DNA from: Calliopum simillimum
Taxonomy: Eukaryota; Arthropoda; Insecta; Diptera; Lauxaniidae
Direction of reading: 5' to 3'
DNA length: 64,000 bases
Assembly (NCBI GenBank): GCA_951812925.1
Contig: OX638372.1
Span: 52,140,028 to 52,204,027, forward strand
In this document: piece after piece, positions 44,631-59,436 of the stretch
Layout of the letters: each line of letters starts with the position of its first letter
Position numbering within the stretch: position 1 is the stretch's first letter
Program-made: the position numbers and the translations under genes
Notes under the pieces: generated by a model
Database searches by the model: none
What the model was told of the DNA's origin: nothing
Seen by the model: only the letters and a program-made list of their open reading frames with translations

Positions 44631-45406
44631 CCAACACCCAGGGTATATTTATTTTGTCCTTCCGTTTGTAATGCAGGGAAGGAGGCGTGGCAGATATAAT
44701 AAAGTATATATATTCTTGATCAGCGTCACCTCCTGAGTCGATATAGCCATGTCCGTCTGTCTGGCTGGCTGGGTGGCTGGCTGTGTGTGGATATACATTT
44801 TTTGGGAAAACTGAGCAAGGTAACTCAATCAAATTTTAGCTCGTGGGATTGAAAATGAGCAAAATCGATCAACGGACACGCCTTCCGCCTATTCAAAAAA
44901 TATATTTAAAATGCAACTTTAGGAGTATTTTTCACGACAATGCAACCAAAATACACATATATACTACGAATTGTAAGTGCAAGCTCAGAGGAAAATGTAG
45001 GCGAATTCGGAAAAGAAGGCGTGTCACCTCCCATATAAGCAAAAGCTACGAAACGCTATACTGAAAGCGTTTTTTAAGATAGTCGAACTAAATTATACCC
45101 TTACACTAAAAACTATAAATGCAAGCTCTCAGCAAAGGCTGGGTGAAATCGGACAAGAGGGCGTGGCACATCCCATAAAAGCAAAAGCATCAAAATACTG
45201 CAGTGTAGGGTATACAAAACATGGTTTTTGAGATAATCCAACCAAATTTCACTCATACACTAAGATCTGTATATGCAAGCTCTGAGCAAAAACAGAGTGA
45301 ACTCGAACAAGAGGGCATGGCACTTCCCATATAAGCAAAATTTTCAAAATACTGCAGTGTAGGGTATACAATGTTTGGCCAGGTCAAAGGTTACACCCTT
45401 ACTTGT
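44631..45406 (-). mobile_element. Family H element, copy 5
   Basis: On the minus strand: head at 45406, four satellite units, a short (CAGC)n tract (44762-44782) and the tail ending at 44631. The head reads ACAAGTAAGGGTGTAACC, one base off the ACTAGT start. Confidence 0.78.
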
Positions 45407-47606
45407 TTTTTTTTTCGTTTTATGTGGAAATTTTAGCACAATTTTCATAAAAACATTTTTCAAAAAGTGCACTACAATGAACTTGATAAATAACGGACAC
45501 TCTAATGTATAAGGAGCGCTTACGAATATTAATCAGTGCTCATTAGTGCCCATTAGTAAATCCTTTTCCTTAAGAAAGTCCCTTTACCAACAATGTTTTT
45601 AATTTTACGGTACCACGCATTCGCTGTCAAAATATTGTGACATTTGTATACCACATACATATATGTATTTATATACTAAGTTGGCTGCACTGCTCCCTTG
45701 ACAGTTGGTGTGTTTTATGAATGGTTTAGTGACAGCTTATATCTTGTATCTCACGAATTACGCGAGTACAGTTCAGTTTTTTTTTATTAGATACAGTGAA
45801 ATTGGTTTTTTACATAAATTCTCTTGCAGGTATGTTAATTAAATTAATTATTCATAAAATGTGTTAAGTTGTGTATTGAGTCCATTTGATAAAAATAAAT
45901 CAAAATAATGATTTTCCTATGATAAAAAAAAAAACATAATAAACATGTAGCGCATAGATACGAGTACATTTGTGAGTTACTCATACTACTCTGCTTTAGA
46001 TGACATTGAAGGTTCTACACGCCCGTGCACACAGAAGACTGTCTGCCTCGAATTTGGTGCTTTTTTAGTAATGTACTCGTTGTATTGTCTCTGTTGTTTT
46101 TCCGCACCAATTGGGTTTTGAAGCAAAATAAAACGCACAAAGAGTCGACAAAATTAAATAGTGAAAACAACATCGAATTGCACCAATATATTTCATCAGG
46201 TCAGCGCTCATAAATTGGTGGGGCACAACCACCAACCACGAACATTACTGTTAGGTAATAAGTGGCTGATAAAGAGACGGACGTAAAGACACCTTTTTCG
46301 AATTCGTCTGTCGATTGGTAGCAAAATGAATGATGATCAATATGTTCATACATATATGTATACCTATATATATAAAAATACTAGTATGTAGTTGGGAAGA
46401 AGAGGTATGATGGGAAGGGTGAGCAATTTAGGAAGATGAATTCCAAATGAAAACAAAAAAAAAAAAAAACAAGGAAGAAACAAAAAATACTAACGAAATA
46501 AAGCCAGAAAAATAAATGCGAGCATCATCAAATTTAAGATACAAATTTGAGATACAAATAACCTTCTTATTGCTACAGAGATACAGATACAAATGTCTGT
46601 AAAATCATAGTCACGCAATTAAATACATTAAGTATCTCACAATTGTGTCGGACTGCTTTAATTAATTCAATATTTATATATGTACATAGATACCTACTAG
46701 TTAATTTGTTTTTTCACTAAAAAAGAAAGTAAATTCATATTTTTAATCACAAATATTTAATTGTAAGTTTTTGTTAATCGCGTTCCTTATCACTACCGCA
46801 ACACATATTTTTTTTTTTTATAAAAAGATAAAAATAATACACCAACTTTGACTGGTAATATTTGAAGAAGATATATTTGAACATGTGCTCTAGGGTATTG
46901 CAAAAAAATTAATTTTTCAGATAAAAGCGCGAATTTTTCATTAAAAAATAAACATTAGGAAAATATTTTAGATTAAAAAAAAATCGGACAAGAAAATTGA
47001 AATTCTTCGAATTTTACAAAAAATCGGCACATAGAGCCCCTAATTACAAATTTGGTCTCAATTTCATAAGTTTCAAAATGGCGCTTAGAAATTAAGTTAA
47101 AATTTTTTTCTCCACCATTTTGGATCCGCTTTTTTTTAATGAAAAGCCAAAACAAAGAAACCGGACCAGACATAATAATAGAAAATTCATTAACGAAGAT
47201 TTCAATTCATTTCAATCGGTTAATTACCTTGGTCGGAAAGTAGATTTTAAGAACAAAAAATTCACTTCTACGCCACTGCGCGACGATTAATTAGGCTATT
47301 TTTTTCTTTAGAATGTGTGTTCAGATATGTATATAATTGAAAATGTTCTGAATAGATTGCAAACCGAAAACTGGAAGTTTTGGTCTATATTTACTTATAT
47401 TGATTTTAATATCAAACTCCTAATTTATGGGTAATAATTGTCTGATTTTCACTCAAAATAAGCTAGCTGCTTTATGAATACTCTATAAATGTTGAAGCTC
47501 CTGAGGGTTTAGTCATATCTTCTTCTCTCTTCCTTGTTACTTTCGTTGACAATTCACTCGGCCACCCACAAAATGCTTTCCTTGCGTACGTCATTAATAT
47601 CTATAA
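45407..47606. other. Intergenic DNA; possible distant 5' region of MAPk-Ak2
   Basis: No repeat family or coding frame recognised over 2.2 kb, which is unusual for this window. AGTTCAGTTTT at about 45770 resembles a fly initiator, and GCAG|GTATGT at about 45830 resembles a splice donor. That could mark a non-coding first exon, but the distance to MAPk-Ak2 is 7.4 kb and the case is weak. Confidence 0.25.
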
Positions 47607-47848
47607 GCCGTTTATTATGAAAGTGGGACAAGTCCAAAACGAAGTAATGTTATAATATGAATTGGCTGGCATTTTGTTAGAGATGAATAAAATTGATCTT
47701 TGTTTTCACAAAAAGCTTACCGGTTGATGTGGAATTGATGGAATTAAGTTGAAAAGATATCGTTCAAAAAACCAATCATTATGGCCATAATATGTATGAC
47801 ATTACTTTTGCCTCGTTTTGGACTTGCACCACATTGATAATAAACGGC
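47607..47848. mobile_element. Family A MITE, copy 2
   Basis: Ends AGCCGTTTATTAT and ATAATAAACGGCT are inverted. Arms continue through GGACAAGTCCAAAACGA.G/CTCGTTTTGGACTTG to AATGT/ACATT. The interior TTTTGTTAGAGATGAATAAA and AAAAAGCTTAC match copy 1, while the outermost ~40 bp differ. Confidence 0.82.
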
Positions 47849-49249
47849 TCATATCATTCAAATTGTTTTAAAAGTTATTTAATCTGCGGAGTTTGAGAGA
47901 TAAAAATATCATTGTTTAACGACCTCAATATAATATTCAAGTGGCATCGTACTAATCAGGTTAATCTTAGTATATAACAAAGCCCAAAATTTGTCTAAGT
48001 CTTCGACAAAATCAATCTTGGTCATGAGTCTTGGTCTTTGTCTCGAAAAATAGCCAAGATCAACACGCTTCTATATGTCATACCTACATTGGAGCATAAT
48101 TCGGGCGTCAGCGTTTTTTAACCATTTCCGTCTGTTTCATGTACATACAATTTATATGGAGCACAGTGAAACAGAGTCGGTTAAATAACGCTGGATGTAC
48201 AATTTCAAGGCCAAAACCATAGCATGAACTTATTCAAGATAATAATCAAGATCAAGACTGCTTCTTGGTATGGATTATTTAGAGTTGAATCAGGTCTCAA
48301 TACGGAATTTGGCATCTCAATAAACCAAATACTTTGTTAAAAAGCTGCTCAGAAATTTTGTAGGTATATACTCAGTCAACTCCCTTCAGTAATTTTTTAT
48401 TCGTAAGAACAATATCAACACCATGACAATGACCAAGTCAGAGATCAATACTCAATGCCAAGAACCAAGATTCAATATCAAAGCCAAGATTGCTATGATT
48501 CTGCCCTTGATTTGCTTATCACCAATTCCGCTGATATTACAAAATCGACGCCTCTTGATGTTTTGAGCATATCGGTCTATCCAATATAAGTTGGACAGAT
48601 CATGTTGAGTCACGTGAAAAATTCTTTACCGCTATATATTAGAATCTTATAATAAGAAAAAATGCACAAGTAAACTTTGTACGATTCTAAGCATTTTTCG
48701 TAAGATGCCTTGCTTTTGAGTAAAAAATCGTTTTTCTGACAGCGTAATTGAATGACCAATTTAGAAAAGGTCACATCTCCAAAAGTTTTCTGGAAACAAA
48801 AAAAACTCATTATTTTCTAAAGTAGTATAATATTTATAAAATTTCTTTTTGAGTTATATTCTAGCGCCAATTATCAATTGAAAATAATAGAAATATTTTG
48901 ATGGTAACGTTATTATATATGTAAATTTTGATATTTTAAGTTCAGGAGATGTGACCTATTCGAAATTGATTGTGTTGATTGCACAAAATTAAAAGGAAAA
49001 AATCCATATAAACATGGCGAAACTTTTATTTATGGTATATTAAATAAAAATAATAACATAAATTAAAGATAATTAATAGGAATTCTTTAAAAAGCATGGT
49101 ACAAAAGCATCCACGCCACCCAAGACAAATTTAAATCGAACTGTCGTGAGCACAAAAAAAAATAAAAAAATGAGTCAAATTACTTGTAAGCACTTACTGA
49201 CTAAGGAAAAAATGTTTTTAAAATATGTAGGTTCATTACTTTTGAACAG
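47849..49249. other. Intergenic DNA with one short hairpin element
   Basis: At 48109-48194 an ~86-bp element has arms CAGCGTT.TTTAACC and TCTGTTTCA with their complements. Otherwise nothing recognised. Confidence 0.5.
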
Positions 49250-49590
49250 AGGTCGAAAAACGGTATAACTGAAAAAACACAACAACCAAAACAAAACTAC
49301 TCATTTTTGATTAATTTGTTTGAGTTGAATCCAAATCCGATCTTAGAATTGCTCTATCACTTATAGTTTTTGAGATATCCTAGCCTAAAAGTTCAAAAAC
49401 ACAATATTTTAGGTTATGTAGAGAACGCGCGAAATTTTTTTACTCTCTTCTACTAAATGTATCGCTTAGTACTATCCTTCGTCTTCAAAATAAGCTATGA
49501 TTTGGTCATGTGTGATTTTTCTTTTAAAAGTTATGACCATTTTAAAATGACCTATGCATCTAAAAATCATAAGTGGCATTCTCCTACTTA
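49250..49590 (-). repeat. Family L fragment
   Basis: GGTCGAAAAACGG, AACCAAAACAAAACTAC, GAGTTGAATCCAAATCC and TTTTTGAGATATCCTAGCC are followed by TCTTCAAAATAAGCTATGA and AAAAGTTATGACCATTTTAA, the central-core blocks of the full element at 41.1-43.0 kb. Confidence 0.7.
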
Positions 49591-50497
49591 GAGAACCGAT
49601 ATGAGTAACATTCTTACACATCACATGTGCGTAAATGGAAAAAACGTGAAAAGTCAATATCGAAAAAATTCGGAGATGTGATCTTTTCGAAATTGGTTGA
49701 AAAATGCAAAAAAAAAATCGATTTTCGGAACTGAATATTATCCATACGGAAAAAAATAAAAATACATATAATTTTTTTTGTAAAGTAAAAAAGTTTTTAA
49801 CAAAAAACATTTTCTTTTTCCCAAAATGGGCCTTCGAGAGAATCAAAATCGCTCAATTGGTTTTTCTCGGAACGAAAAAAAATAATGAAGATATCATTTT
49901 AGGGTTTCCTTATAACTTTTGAGACAGTGCCGGGATGACTTTTTATTGCTTCATACAAATCTAACCAGGTTACTGTACAGCAGTCAAAAAACCCCAAGAG
50001 TTTTGAAAAGTATTTTTAGTGTATTTTGTTCTCTTTGAACACGAATATGCTATCCGTTTCGTTGCGTCAGATCAGGTATTCTGTAAGCCCGGCTTTAAAG
50101 TTATAAGGAAACCAGATATAACAAAAAAATAAAAAATAAATAAAAGAAGTGGTCTGATTTTTAAGATCTAAGCTTGTAAGAAAGGTATTACAGAGTAAAA
50201 GTTGCATAAGTGTTAAAAATAAAAATATTTCACCAGAAGGTGTTTTAAAAACCATTAAATGGCTAAATTAAGATTTTCAACAAATTTTCTTGAAGCATTT
50301 CTTGCCTTTGGTGACCCCTAGTAAAATTTTTCGAAGATATTTTTGTAGAATATTTTAACCAATTATAGGCCCGATTTTATTTTCTACATTCCAGTCTCTA
50401 AAACCACATTTAGAAAGAAAAAAATTCTATCCCAACATCATAATGAAAATCATGCAAGGAACATTTTCTGTATTCTAAAGAAATATTCAGCCCTATT
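49591..50497. other. Intergenic DNA with a family C fragment
   Basis: GGTGACCCCTAGTAAAATTT then TTTTTGTAGAATATTTTAACC at about 50308-50360 is family C. Nothing else recognised. Confidence 0.5.
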
Positions 50498-50890
50498 CCC
50501 AATTGTCGTTTCTATTTTGTTTCAGAGGCGTTTTAGTTTTTATCGTCGCTCTGTTTCTAAATTTGGAGCCTGGAAATATATTGGATCGATGAGAAGAGTT
50601 TAAAGAGGGGTTAAAAAAGCGAAGCAATAACACTTATCATCATTTTTCTGACCCCTCGATAACCATTCCTTGTCGTTCCAATATATTTCAATATTTTTCA
50701 ATATATAGGAACGAAGAGGAGATTTTATCGAAGGGTTAGGAAAACGAAGCAAACAAACATAAGCTTCGTGTTTCTAATCCCTTGATAAACACTCCTCGTC
50801 GTTTCAATATATTTCCAGACTCCAAATTTAGATACGAGACGACGAAAAAAACTAAAACGCCTCAGAAACGAAATAGAAACGACAATTGGG
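50498..50890. repeat. Palindromic MITE, 393 bp
   Basis: CCCAATTGTCGTTTCTATTT at the left is mirrored by its complement ending GACAATTGGG at 50890. Arms of ~90 bp include AGGCGTTTTAGTTTTT and CTCCAAATTTAGA, and weaker inner symmetry continues almost to the middle (ATATATTTCAATATTTTTCA). Confidence 0.85.
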
Positions 50891-50969
50891 TGATTCTATC
50901 GCTATCGTTTTGTCACGTCTAATTTGGTTAGGTCTTGAGTCGGCCTTACAAGAAACTTGACCTGACGCT

Positions 50970-51326
50970 AACACATTAGCAATGTTCACGATCCGGTGCA
51001 AAAGGTCTTGCATCATAGCATTTGTAAATAGGTGTTGAAAAATTTTGAAATACAACAACAAAATATATAGGATTGAATTTACATTTGCATTTACATTTTC
51101 TATAATAAAAACCTATAGCACAAAAATATCACGTCATTTTTCAAATAAAACTTTTTTGATTATGCTCTCGTTCTCTTTGCTCATACGATTTTCTCAGAGA
51201 AATACATTTTTTCGTAGCTTGCAATGTTTATACTTTTAATATTGCTCACAATCAAGTGGAAATTATTGCTATTTTGCTACTTTGCAAGACTAAATGCTCC
51301 GGATCGTGAACACGGCTATTGGTGTT
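50970..51326. repeat. MITE with ~33-bp TIRs
   Basis: AACACATTAGCAATGTTCAC then GATCCGGTGC at the left and the near-complement GCTCCGGATCGTGAACA..AATGGTGTT-type arm at 51294-51326 are inverted copies. The 290-bp interior is AT-rich and non-coding. Confidence 0.65.
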
Positions 51327-52582
51327 TAGGAGATAAAAATACACTTCAAAGCTCTTGGGGTTTCAAAAACGGAAAAATTGTGTTACAGTGTAATTAATTT
51401 TACAGGCTTGTAATACAACAACAACAATTGTTTTAGTAATTTTTGTTGTTTTTTTACTTTTTTCGCTTTACGAAATCATTTGGGACCACAGTGCGGCATT
51501 GAAATTACAGAATGTTAAAGTGAAATCAATTCGACACATCTTTTCATTTGAAAATTTATCTCAAAGCATGCTGTTGTTATTTTAATTTGTTTTCCGAAAC
51601 ACCCTAAAATACACAAATACGCTCAGTAGGTATTACACTGTAGTGATCGAGGGTTGACTGACGGAATGATTGACTAGATTAGTTATTAGCATGTTATATT
51701 GCTTTAATATGTTTAATTAAGCTTATGAATTTCCAATTTGTGCTTTTTTCTAGTGAAAAGCAGTGGTTTCAATATCGGTACTTTTTCTTTACATATATGA
51801 CGTCATGGAAGTTTTTGTTGTTCTAAACTTTTGTTTATCTTCAGTTATGATACCAAGCATCTAGATAATCGAATGTGGTGCTCTTGCGGTTTTTTTTTAT
51901 TTTTTTGGTACGGTTTTTGTCAAAACCTTTTGCTACTTGCAGTGACGTAGCGAGGAACTGGGTCCCATTTAAATCTTTATAGTATACTCTTTGATTCAAT
52001 AGTACGTTTGTATATCATGTTTTTTTTTATTAAATCACTATGTAGTTTAACATTAAATTGAATATTTTGTATACTATTATTTTAATAGTATCAGTACATT
52101 ACCGATTACAATGATTACTAACGTCAAAAAAAAAAATTCTTTACGAAAATTAGGCGTTTCACCATCAAGCCACTGACTTCTTGGATGTAGTTTTTATGTG
52201 TCCACCTGTAACTCCTAGAGAGAGCAAAAATGGCCAAAATTAAACGCCTTAATCTAATGCGATCCCTAGTGATGAATTTCATCTCTCTCCCCGCCTTTTT
52301 GATTTTTGAAGACTTTTGGCTACCACGCCATCTACTGAATTGTGCTTTCGAGAGAGTATTCCTATCCAACTCTGTTTCACTTTCTTATAAAATCTATTTC
52401 ATTTTTCATCTTTTTGTATGGAGTTACTGCCTTTTATGATTTTAATTATGAAAAATATGAAAACAGGGTGTAATGTTTACATTTCTTTATTTGCATTTTG
52501 CAAGAGAAGTGGAAAACGTAAAAAATTGGCGATTGGACTAAAATATAGATAAAAAATTGCTTAATCCGATGGGGAAATAAAG
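51327..52582. other. Intergenic DNA, no gene
   Basis: GCAGTGACGTAGCGAGGAAC at about 51940 resembles one hAT-type end without a partner. Nothing else recognised. Confidence 0.4.
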
Positions 52583-52960
52583 TTAAAAAGGCCGTAACTT
52601 AAGTTGCGGCCTTATATCATGTTTTTTGGTATGTTTGCCGATGGCACAGTGTCCAGTGTAATCCGTTGCGATTCTTGCAATATCAGTGCGGTTTTTGGAC
52701 AACAGGTCTGATGCTTTCGAACTTTTTCGTAAAGACCAGTCACTCTGGAAATGCTTTCGAGCTTTTACATAAAGACCAGTCACTCTGGAACTACTGCAGC
52801 TTTCTAAGGCTTGTGAGAAAATCCATTTCTTCACTAGACTTATCGTATACAAACTTCTGAATAGGCCTCGCTTAGAGAAAAGCCATGTCTTGCTAGTTCG
52901 GATAGACGTCCCCATTTGATTAAATTTCACCGTCCCCATTTGATTAAATTTCACTTTATT
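52583..52960 (-). pseudogene. Possible non-LTR retrotransposon 3'-end relic with small tandem duplications
   Basis: The minus strand reads NRTDIARIATDYTGHCAIGK then HTKKHDI, which resembles the post-RT region (...GLLTGHCxLxxH...) of R1/jockey-type elements. A 40-bp unit beginning ATGCTTTCGA is duplicated at 52711-52790, and a second short unit CCCCATTTGATTAAATTTCA is duplicated at about 52909-52955. The identification rests on one short motif. Confidence 0.4.
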
Positions 52961-53190
52961 CCTTACCTAATTTTGTTGTTACTGTTGCTGAGTTCCGTAC
53001 TCTGATAGAGGCTTGACTGTGAGAGAGGTTGCAACTCGTCTGATACAGATAATATTAGTTTCTTCAAGCCTACAAGCTTTGAGCACAAGCACAAACTTCA
53101 TCTTTCCCTTAAAAAATTACACAATTCTTTGGATTTTATTGAAACTTATTCTTATTTACTTTATTTCTATCCAGAGTGCCACAATATTAA

Positions 53191-55900
<2,710 letters not shown>

Positions 55901-56300
55901 AAAGAATATTTTTGAAATAACTATTTACACTATCACTTTTAAAGTGCTGAGATGAAAATTTAAAAATTTACGCCTATGGTGGATTGTATTAGTAAACTGA
56001 AACAATGAAAATTGCAACTACAAAACAAAACAAAAAACGCAACAAAATAAAAGTGCTCTTTTTCCTTTACTATGTAGTTAAACTTAATAATCATATAAAT
56101 TAAATAATACACATATATATTCTTACACAACAAAATTGTATTTATAAATTGCATTATATGCATTTGTATATATGTACATATGTATATATATTGTATATAC
56201 ATACATATATATCATATGAATATATGCGTATATAACCAAGTATTTGTAGCTGTTATAGTTGATAGTTGTATATTAATAAAGTTAGTTTTTCTACAAGGCT
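55901..56300 (+). terminator. Probable MAPk-Ak2 3' UTR and poly(A) signals
   Basis: AT-rich with TATA/TACATA runs. AATAAA candidates occur at about 56274 and in ACAAAATAAAAG at about 56045; which is used is not decidable. Confidence 0.4.
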
Positions 56301-56339
56301 TAACGTGAAATACCACATCATAGTTTTAATAAAAAATAT

Positions 56340-56470
56340 CGACAAACGTTAAACTTTTTTCTCATACTGCCTTGCAGTCTCCATTCTCGAAAATTTTTTC
56401 TCAGGTTACAATGAGACTGCAGCCTGAGAAGAAATTCTCGAGAATATTTATTCATGATAACCCCCAATGA
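56340..56470. repeat. Family E fragment
   Basis: GAGAAGAAATTCTCGAGAAT then ATTTATTCATGATAACCCCC matches the right half of the complete copy at 56.66 kb; the left end is missing. Confidence 0.6.
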
Positions 56471-56660
56471 ATGCAAATTTCGTACAGATACTGCAAATAG
56501 TCGTGCAAGCATTATTTAACCCTTAATAACACACTGGTATCACCAGGAACCAATCAACTAAAATCAAAATTTGATTAAACAAATTTCTTTTAAATTTTTA
56601 ATAAACAGGTTTTTTTCTTTTTGCTGTGATTCTCAACAAATTTATGCTAGAGGTTAAATA

Positions 56661-56772
56661 TAGGGGGTTATCGTGAAAAAATAATCCCGTGGAATTTTTT
56701 TCAGGCTGCCGTGCATTCTCCATTGCTGTCTGAGAGAAATTCTTCGGAAATATTTATTTACGATAACCCCCA
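56661..56772. repeat. Family E palindromic MITE, ~112 bp
   Basis: GGGGGTTATCGTGAAAAAAT and ATTTATTTACGATAACCCCC are inverted ends. The interior GGAATTTTTTTCAGGC pairs with TCTGAGAGAAATTC. Confidence 0.75.
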
Positions 56773-57355
56773 GAAGAGTTATTTTCGATGTCGGCAAATG
56801 CATCTGATGAGGAAGTGTGTGGTTTTTTTTTTCTTTCATGTATGTATTTTGCTATGTTTTTGTATTTTTATTGGTGTTTTACATAAACATAACGAACAGT
56901 AAGCTCAAACCATCAATGCTAATAATTGTTTTTAAACTTCAAAAATGTTTGTTGATTCAAAAGCCACCGTTTGCGCCAATAGCCACTAGACAGTTGTATG
57001 TAGTATATTTAGTAGGTAGATTTATACTCGAGAAAAAACATTTATGTAAAATTGCGTACTTTGAAAAAATTATTTTTGATGTAAATTGGTTTTTGAATTT
57101 TTTTGAATTAATAGTTGGTCCTTTACGAAACCGTCAGGCACCAGGAGTTCTAAATTCATATTACAAATATCACTCATACGTCACGTGGTGCTGTATGAAA
57201 TATAACTAAAATATGTATATTTTGGTTTAGAAAGACATTATTTTAATTGTAGTAATTAATTTTCGACGGGATGGTTGGGCTTTTATCAAATAATACAGTA
57301 CGCGATCCAAAATCCAAAATGTTTCTTCCGCACAAAGGTTCGACAAATATGTCAA
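56773..57355. other. Intergenic DNA, no gene
   Basis: Nothing recognised. Confidence 0.45.
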
Positions 57356-57494
57356 ATACATTGTATCCATGTATAATATACATTGTATCCATGCATAGAA
57401 TATATGTTTTTTGATCCATGTATAATATACATTGTATACATTGTATCCATGCATAATATACATTGTATCCATGTATAATATACATTGTATATAT
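57356..57494. repeat. Minisatellite, unit ATACATTGTATCCATGYATA
   Basis: About six units of 20-30 bp containing ATTGTATCCATG(T/C)ATAATAT, with one variant (ATGCATAGAATATATG) and one truncated unit. The Tyr/Ile/Met-rich frames on the minus strand are artefacts of the repeat. Confidence 0.85.
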
Positions 57495-58133
57495 ATACTA
57501 GCTGGCCTGGTTGCGACTTCGTTCGCCCATTCCCGATGCCTTTACGTACGAAGTCCCATCCATCACCATCGTCCCTCTCTTCCAATCACCAAGGTTTTTA
57601 AAGATCCATGTATCAACTTTTGTAATCATAGCTCCCATAGGTACGGAGATAAAGCATTTTATATATTTTTTGTATGAAGGGTGCAACTGCCCCTTCTCAC
57701 CCCCCCCCCCCCCCCCGGGCAAGTTTTTCAAAGTAAATGGTAGATAGAATATTCATGTATGTACCAAGTTTTATAACGATATCTTTGATATGTGAAGAAA
57801 TATAGCATTTTGTATGTTTTTGAAAAGTGGATGCAATTCTCTCACACCCAATATCCCCCAAGTTTTGCATGGTGAATGGTAGATATGTACATTATGCATA
57901 AGTTCATCAGCTTTCATAATTATAACTTGTATAACTATAGAGATATAGCATTTTTTGTATTTTTTTCGTATGGGGGGTGCAACCCCCATTCCCCTCAGTG
58001 GCATTCAAACCCCTTAAGAACCTTCTACAGACCATAACAAACAATTTAAAAAAAAAATATGTAAATCGGCCTTGTAGTTTCCGCGTTCATAAGCTACATA
58101 CGGACACCATTTCATTTTTATATATATAGATTA
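57491..58133 (+). mobile_element. Non-autonomous element with internal tandem units (ACTAGCTGGCCTGG head)
   Basis: Starts ACTAGCTGGCCTGGTTGCGA then CTTCGTTCGCCC and ends TTTTTATATATATAGATT. In between, about three ~190-bp units carry GAGATATAGCATTTTTTGTA and GTGCAACCCCC-type blocks, one with a 16-base C run (57697-57717). This head and TATATATAGAT tail are a widespread style of short arthropod repeat; LINE-derived or Helitron-derived origins are both possible. Confidence 0.6.
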
Positions 58134-58558
58134 CAATACTTTTTTTTTCAGCTCAATAAAAAAAAATCTGATATTACTTTTGAATAAATAAATAAAAAAT
58201 AAATAAATCAAATCAGGCTTTTAAGGGTTAAGGTAAGCCAACCAAATTTCACACAGACGAGGAAGCTCTTAGCGAATATTTAGTGTGTTCAGACAAGAGA
58301 GCTTGGCAACTCCCATGCTAAATTTTTAAGTGCCGGGTATTTAATTTTTCGATAGGTAAAGTTTTTTTTTATTCGTTTTTCTGTTATTTTTATTTATAAC
58401 ACTGCATAACAAATAATGGGTTTATGATGGGAATTGGCCCATCAGCTCTATATTTTGATATATATGAGGTTAATAACATGATTCAATAACCAACCAACAA
58501 ACTGCCACTTTTGGGGTTCGATTCAGAATATACAAATTTTTGTTTTATTTTTTTACAG
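58134..58558. other. Intergenic DNA with a worn family H fragment
   Basis: 58235-58370 retains ACCAAATTTCACACAGACGA, TTGGCAACTCCCAT and a head-like GATAGGTAAAG. Otherwise nothing. Confidence 0.45.
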
Positions 58559-58940
58559 AATTCATCACGTAGTGCTACTCTTTCTCCTCAAAATGAGTTC
58601 TTAAAAAGTTACGTACGATGCTTCCTTCAAAAGTTATGGCCGATTTAAGATGATATCATGAAATCCTATATAGCGACTAACCCGAAACAGTCTATAGATT
58701 TCGTAATGTCGATCTTAAATCGACCATGACTTTTGAAAAAAGCGTCGCACGACACTTTTTAAGAGCTCATTTTGAAGAGAAAAAGTAGTACTACGTGATG
58801 AATTAAGTATAAAAAAATAAAGAATCATTTGTGCAATCTACATCGAACCTCAAATATGTTCATGTTCGCGGTTTCAACCTCAAATATCTCAAAATCTAGA
58901 GCTGATGGACCAAGTCTGACCTCCAAACTACCTACATCAA
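58559..58940. repeat. Family L core foldback with flank
   Basis: AATTCATCACGTAGTGCTAC and its complement (58783-58803) are near-perfect inverted ends of a 245-bp core. The flank to 58940 carries CATCGAACCTCAAATAT and ATATCTCAAAATCTAGAGC, as at 7.0-7.16 kb. Confidence 0.75.
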
Positions 58941-58971
58941 ATGAATGACAATTAAAAACTATGGTTTCTAT

Positions 58972-59192
58972 CAGGCATGTTCTCAATTCGAATGGAATCA
59001 ATTTTAAGGTGCTCTGCGTTTCGGTAATGAGCACCACATCGGAATTACGTTTCAGTAAATCGGATTGAAACCAGCAGCCAATTTCATTTATTGCAATAAA
59101 ATTCAGATTTCATTTTGTTTTTCGAAACACAGAGCACCTTAAGATTGATTCCATTTCGACTTTGATCAAAATCGGAATTGAGAACATGCCTG
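58972..59192. repeat. Palindromic MITE, 221 bp
   Basis: CAGGCATGTTCTCAATTCGA at the left is mirrored by CGGAATTGAGAACATGCCTG at the right. The arms also share GAATGGAATCAAT and AAGGTGCTCTG.GTTTCG, with a short insertion in the right arm. It lies ~240 bp past the PRMT-like gene. Confidence 0.85.
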
Positions 59193-59436
59193 TATATTTA
59201 GTCTTTACTTATATTGGTATAAAGTTTTATTAAATCCATATATGCGATCACAACGCTCCGCAGATCTCCTCACATCTTAAGCTAAAAAATTCACATGTAT
59301 GGTATTTCATTTAAAAGAAAAAAAAATTCAAATAATTAATTCTTATTTACATTTTACAAAATAATGTTTTAAAAACGTGTTTTTTCGTTTAGAAATAAAA
59401 TAAAAAACGACCATTATCTTTAAAATTAAATTATCT

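Noticed and set aside
46025..46213. Small membrane-protein-like frame near a possible promoter
   Set aside because: 62 codons, no homology or conserved motif; likely chance.
51940..51985. hAT element start (CAGTGACGTAGCGAGG)
   Set aside because: No matching opposite end or target duplication found; possibly a relic, but not supportable as a feature.
57227..57585. Tyr/Ile/Met-rich frames on the minus strand
   Set aside because: Direct translation of the ATACATTGTATCCATG minisatellite in all frames.
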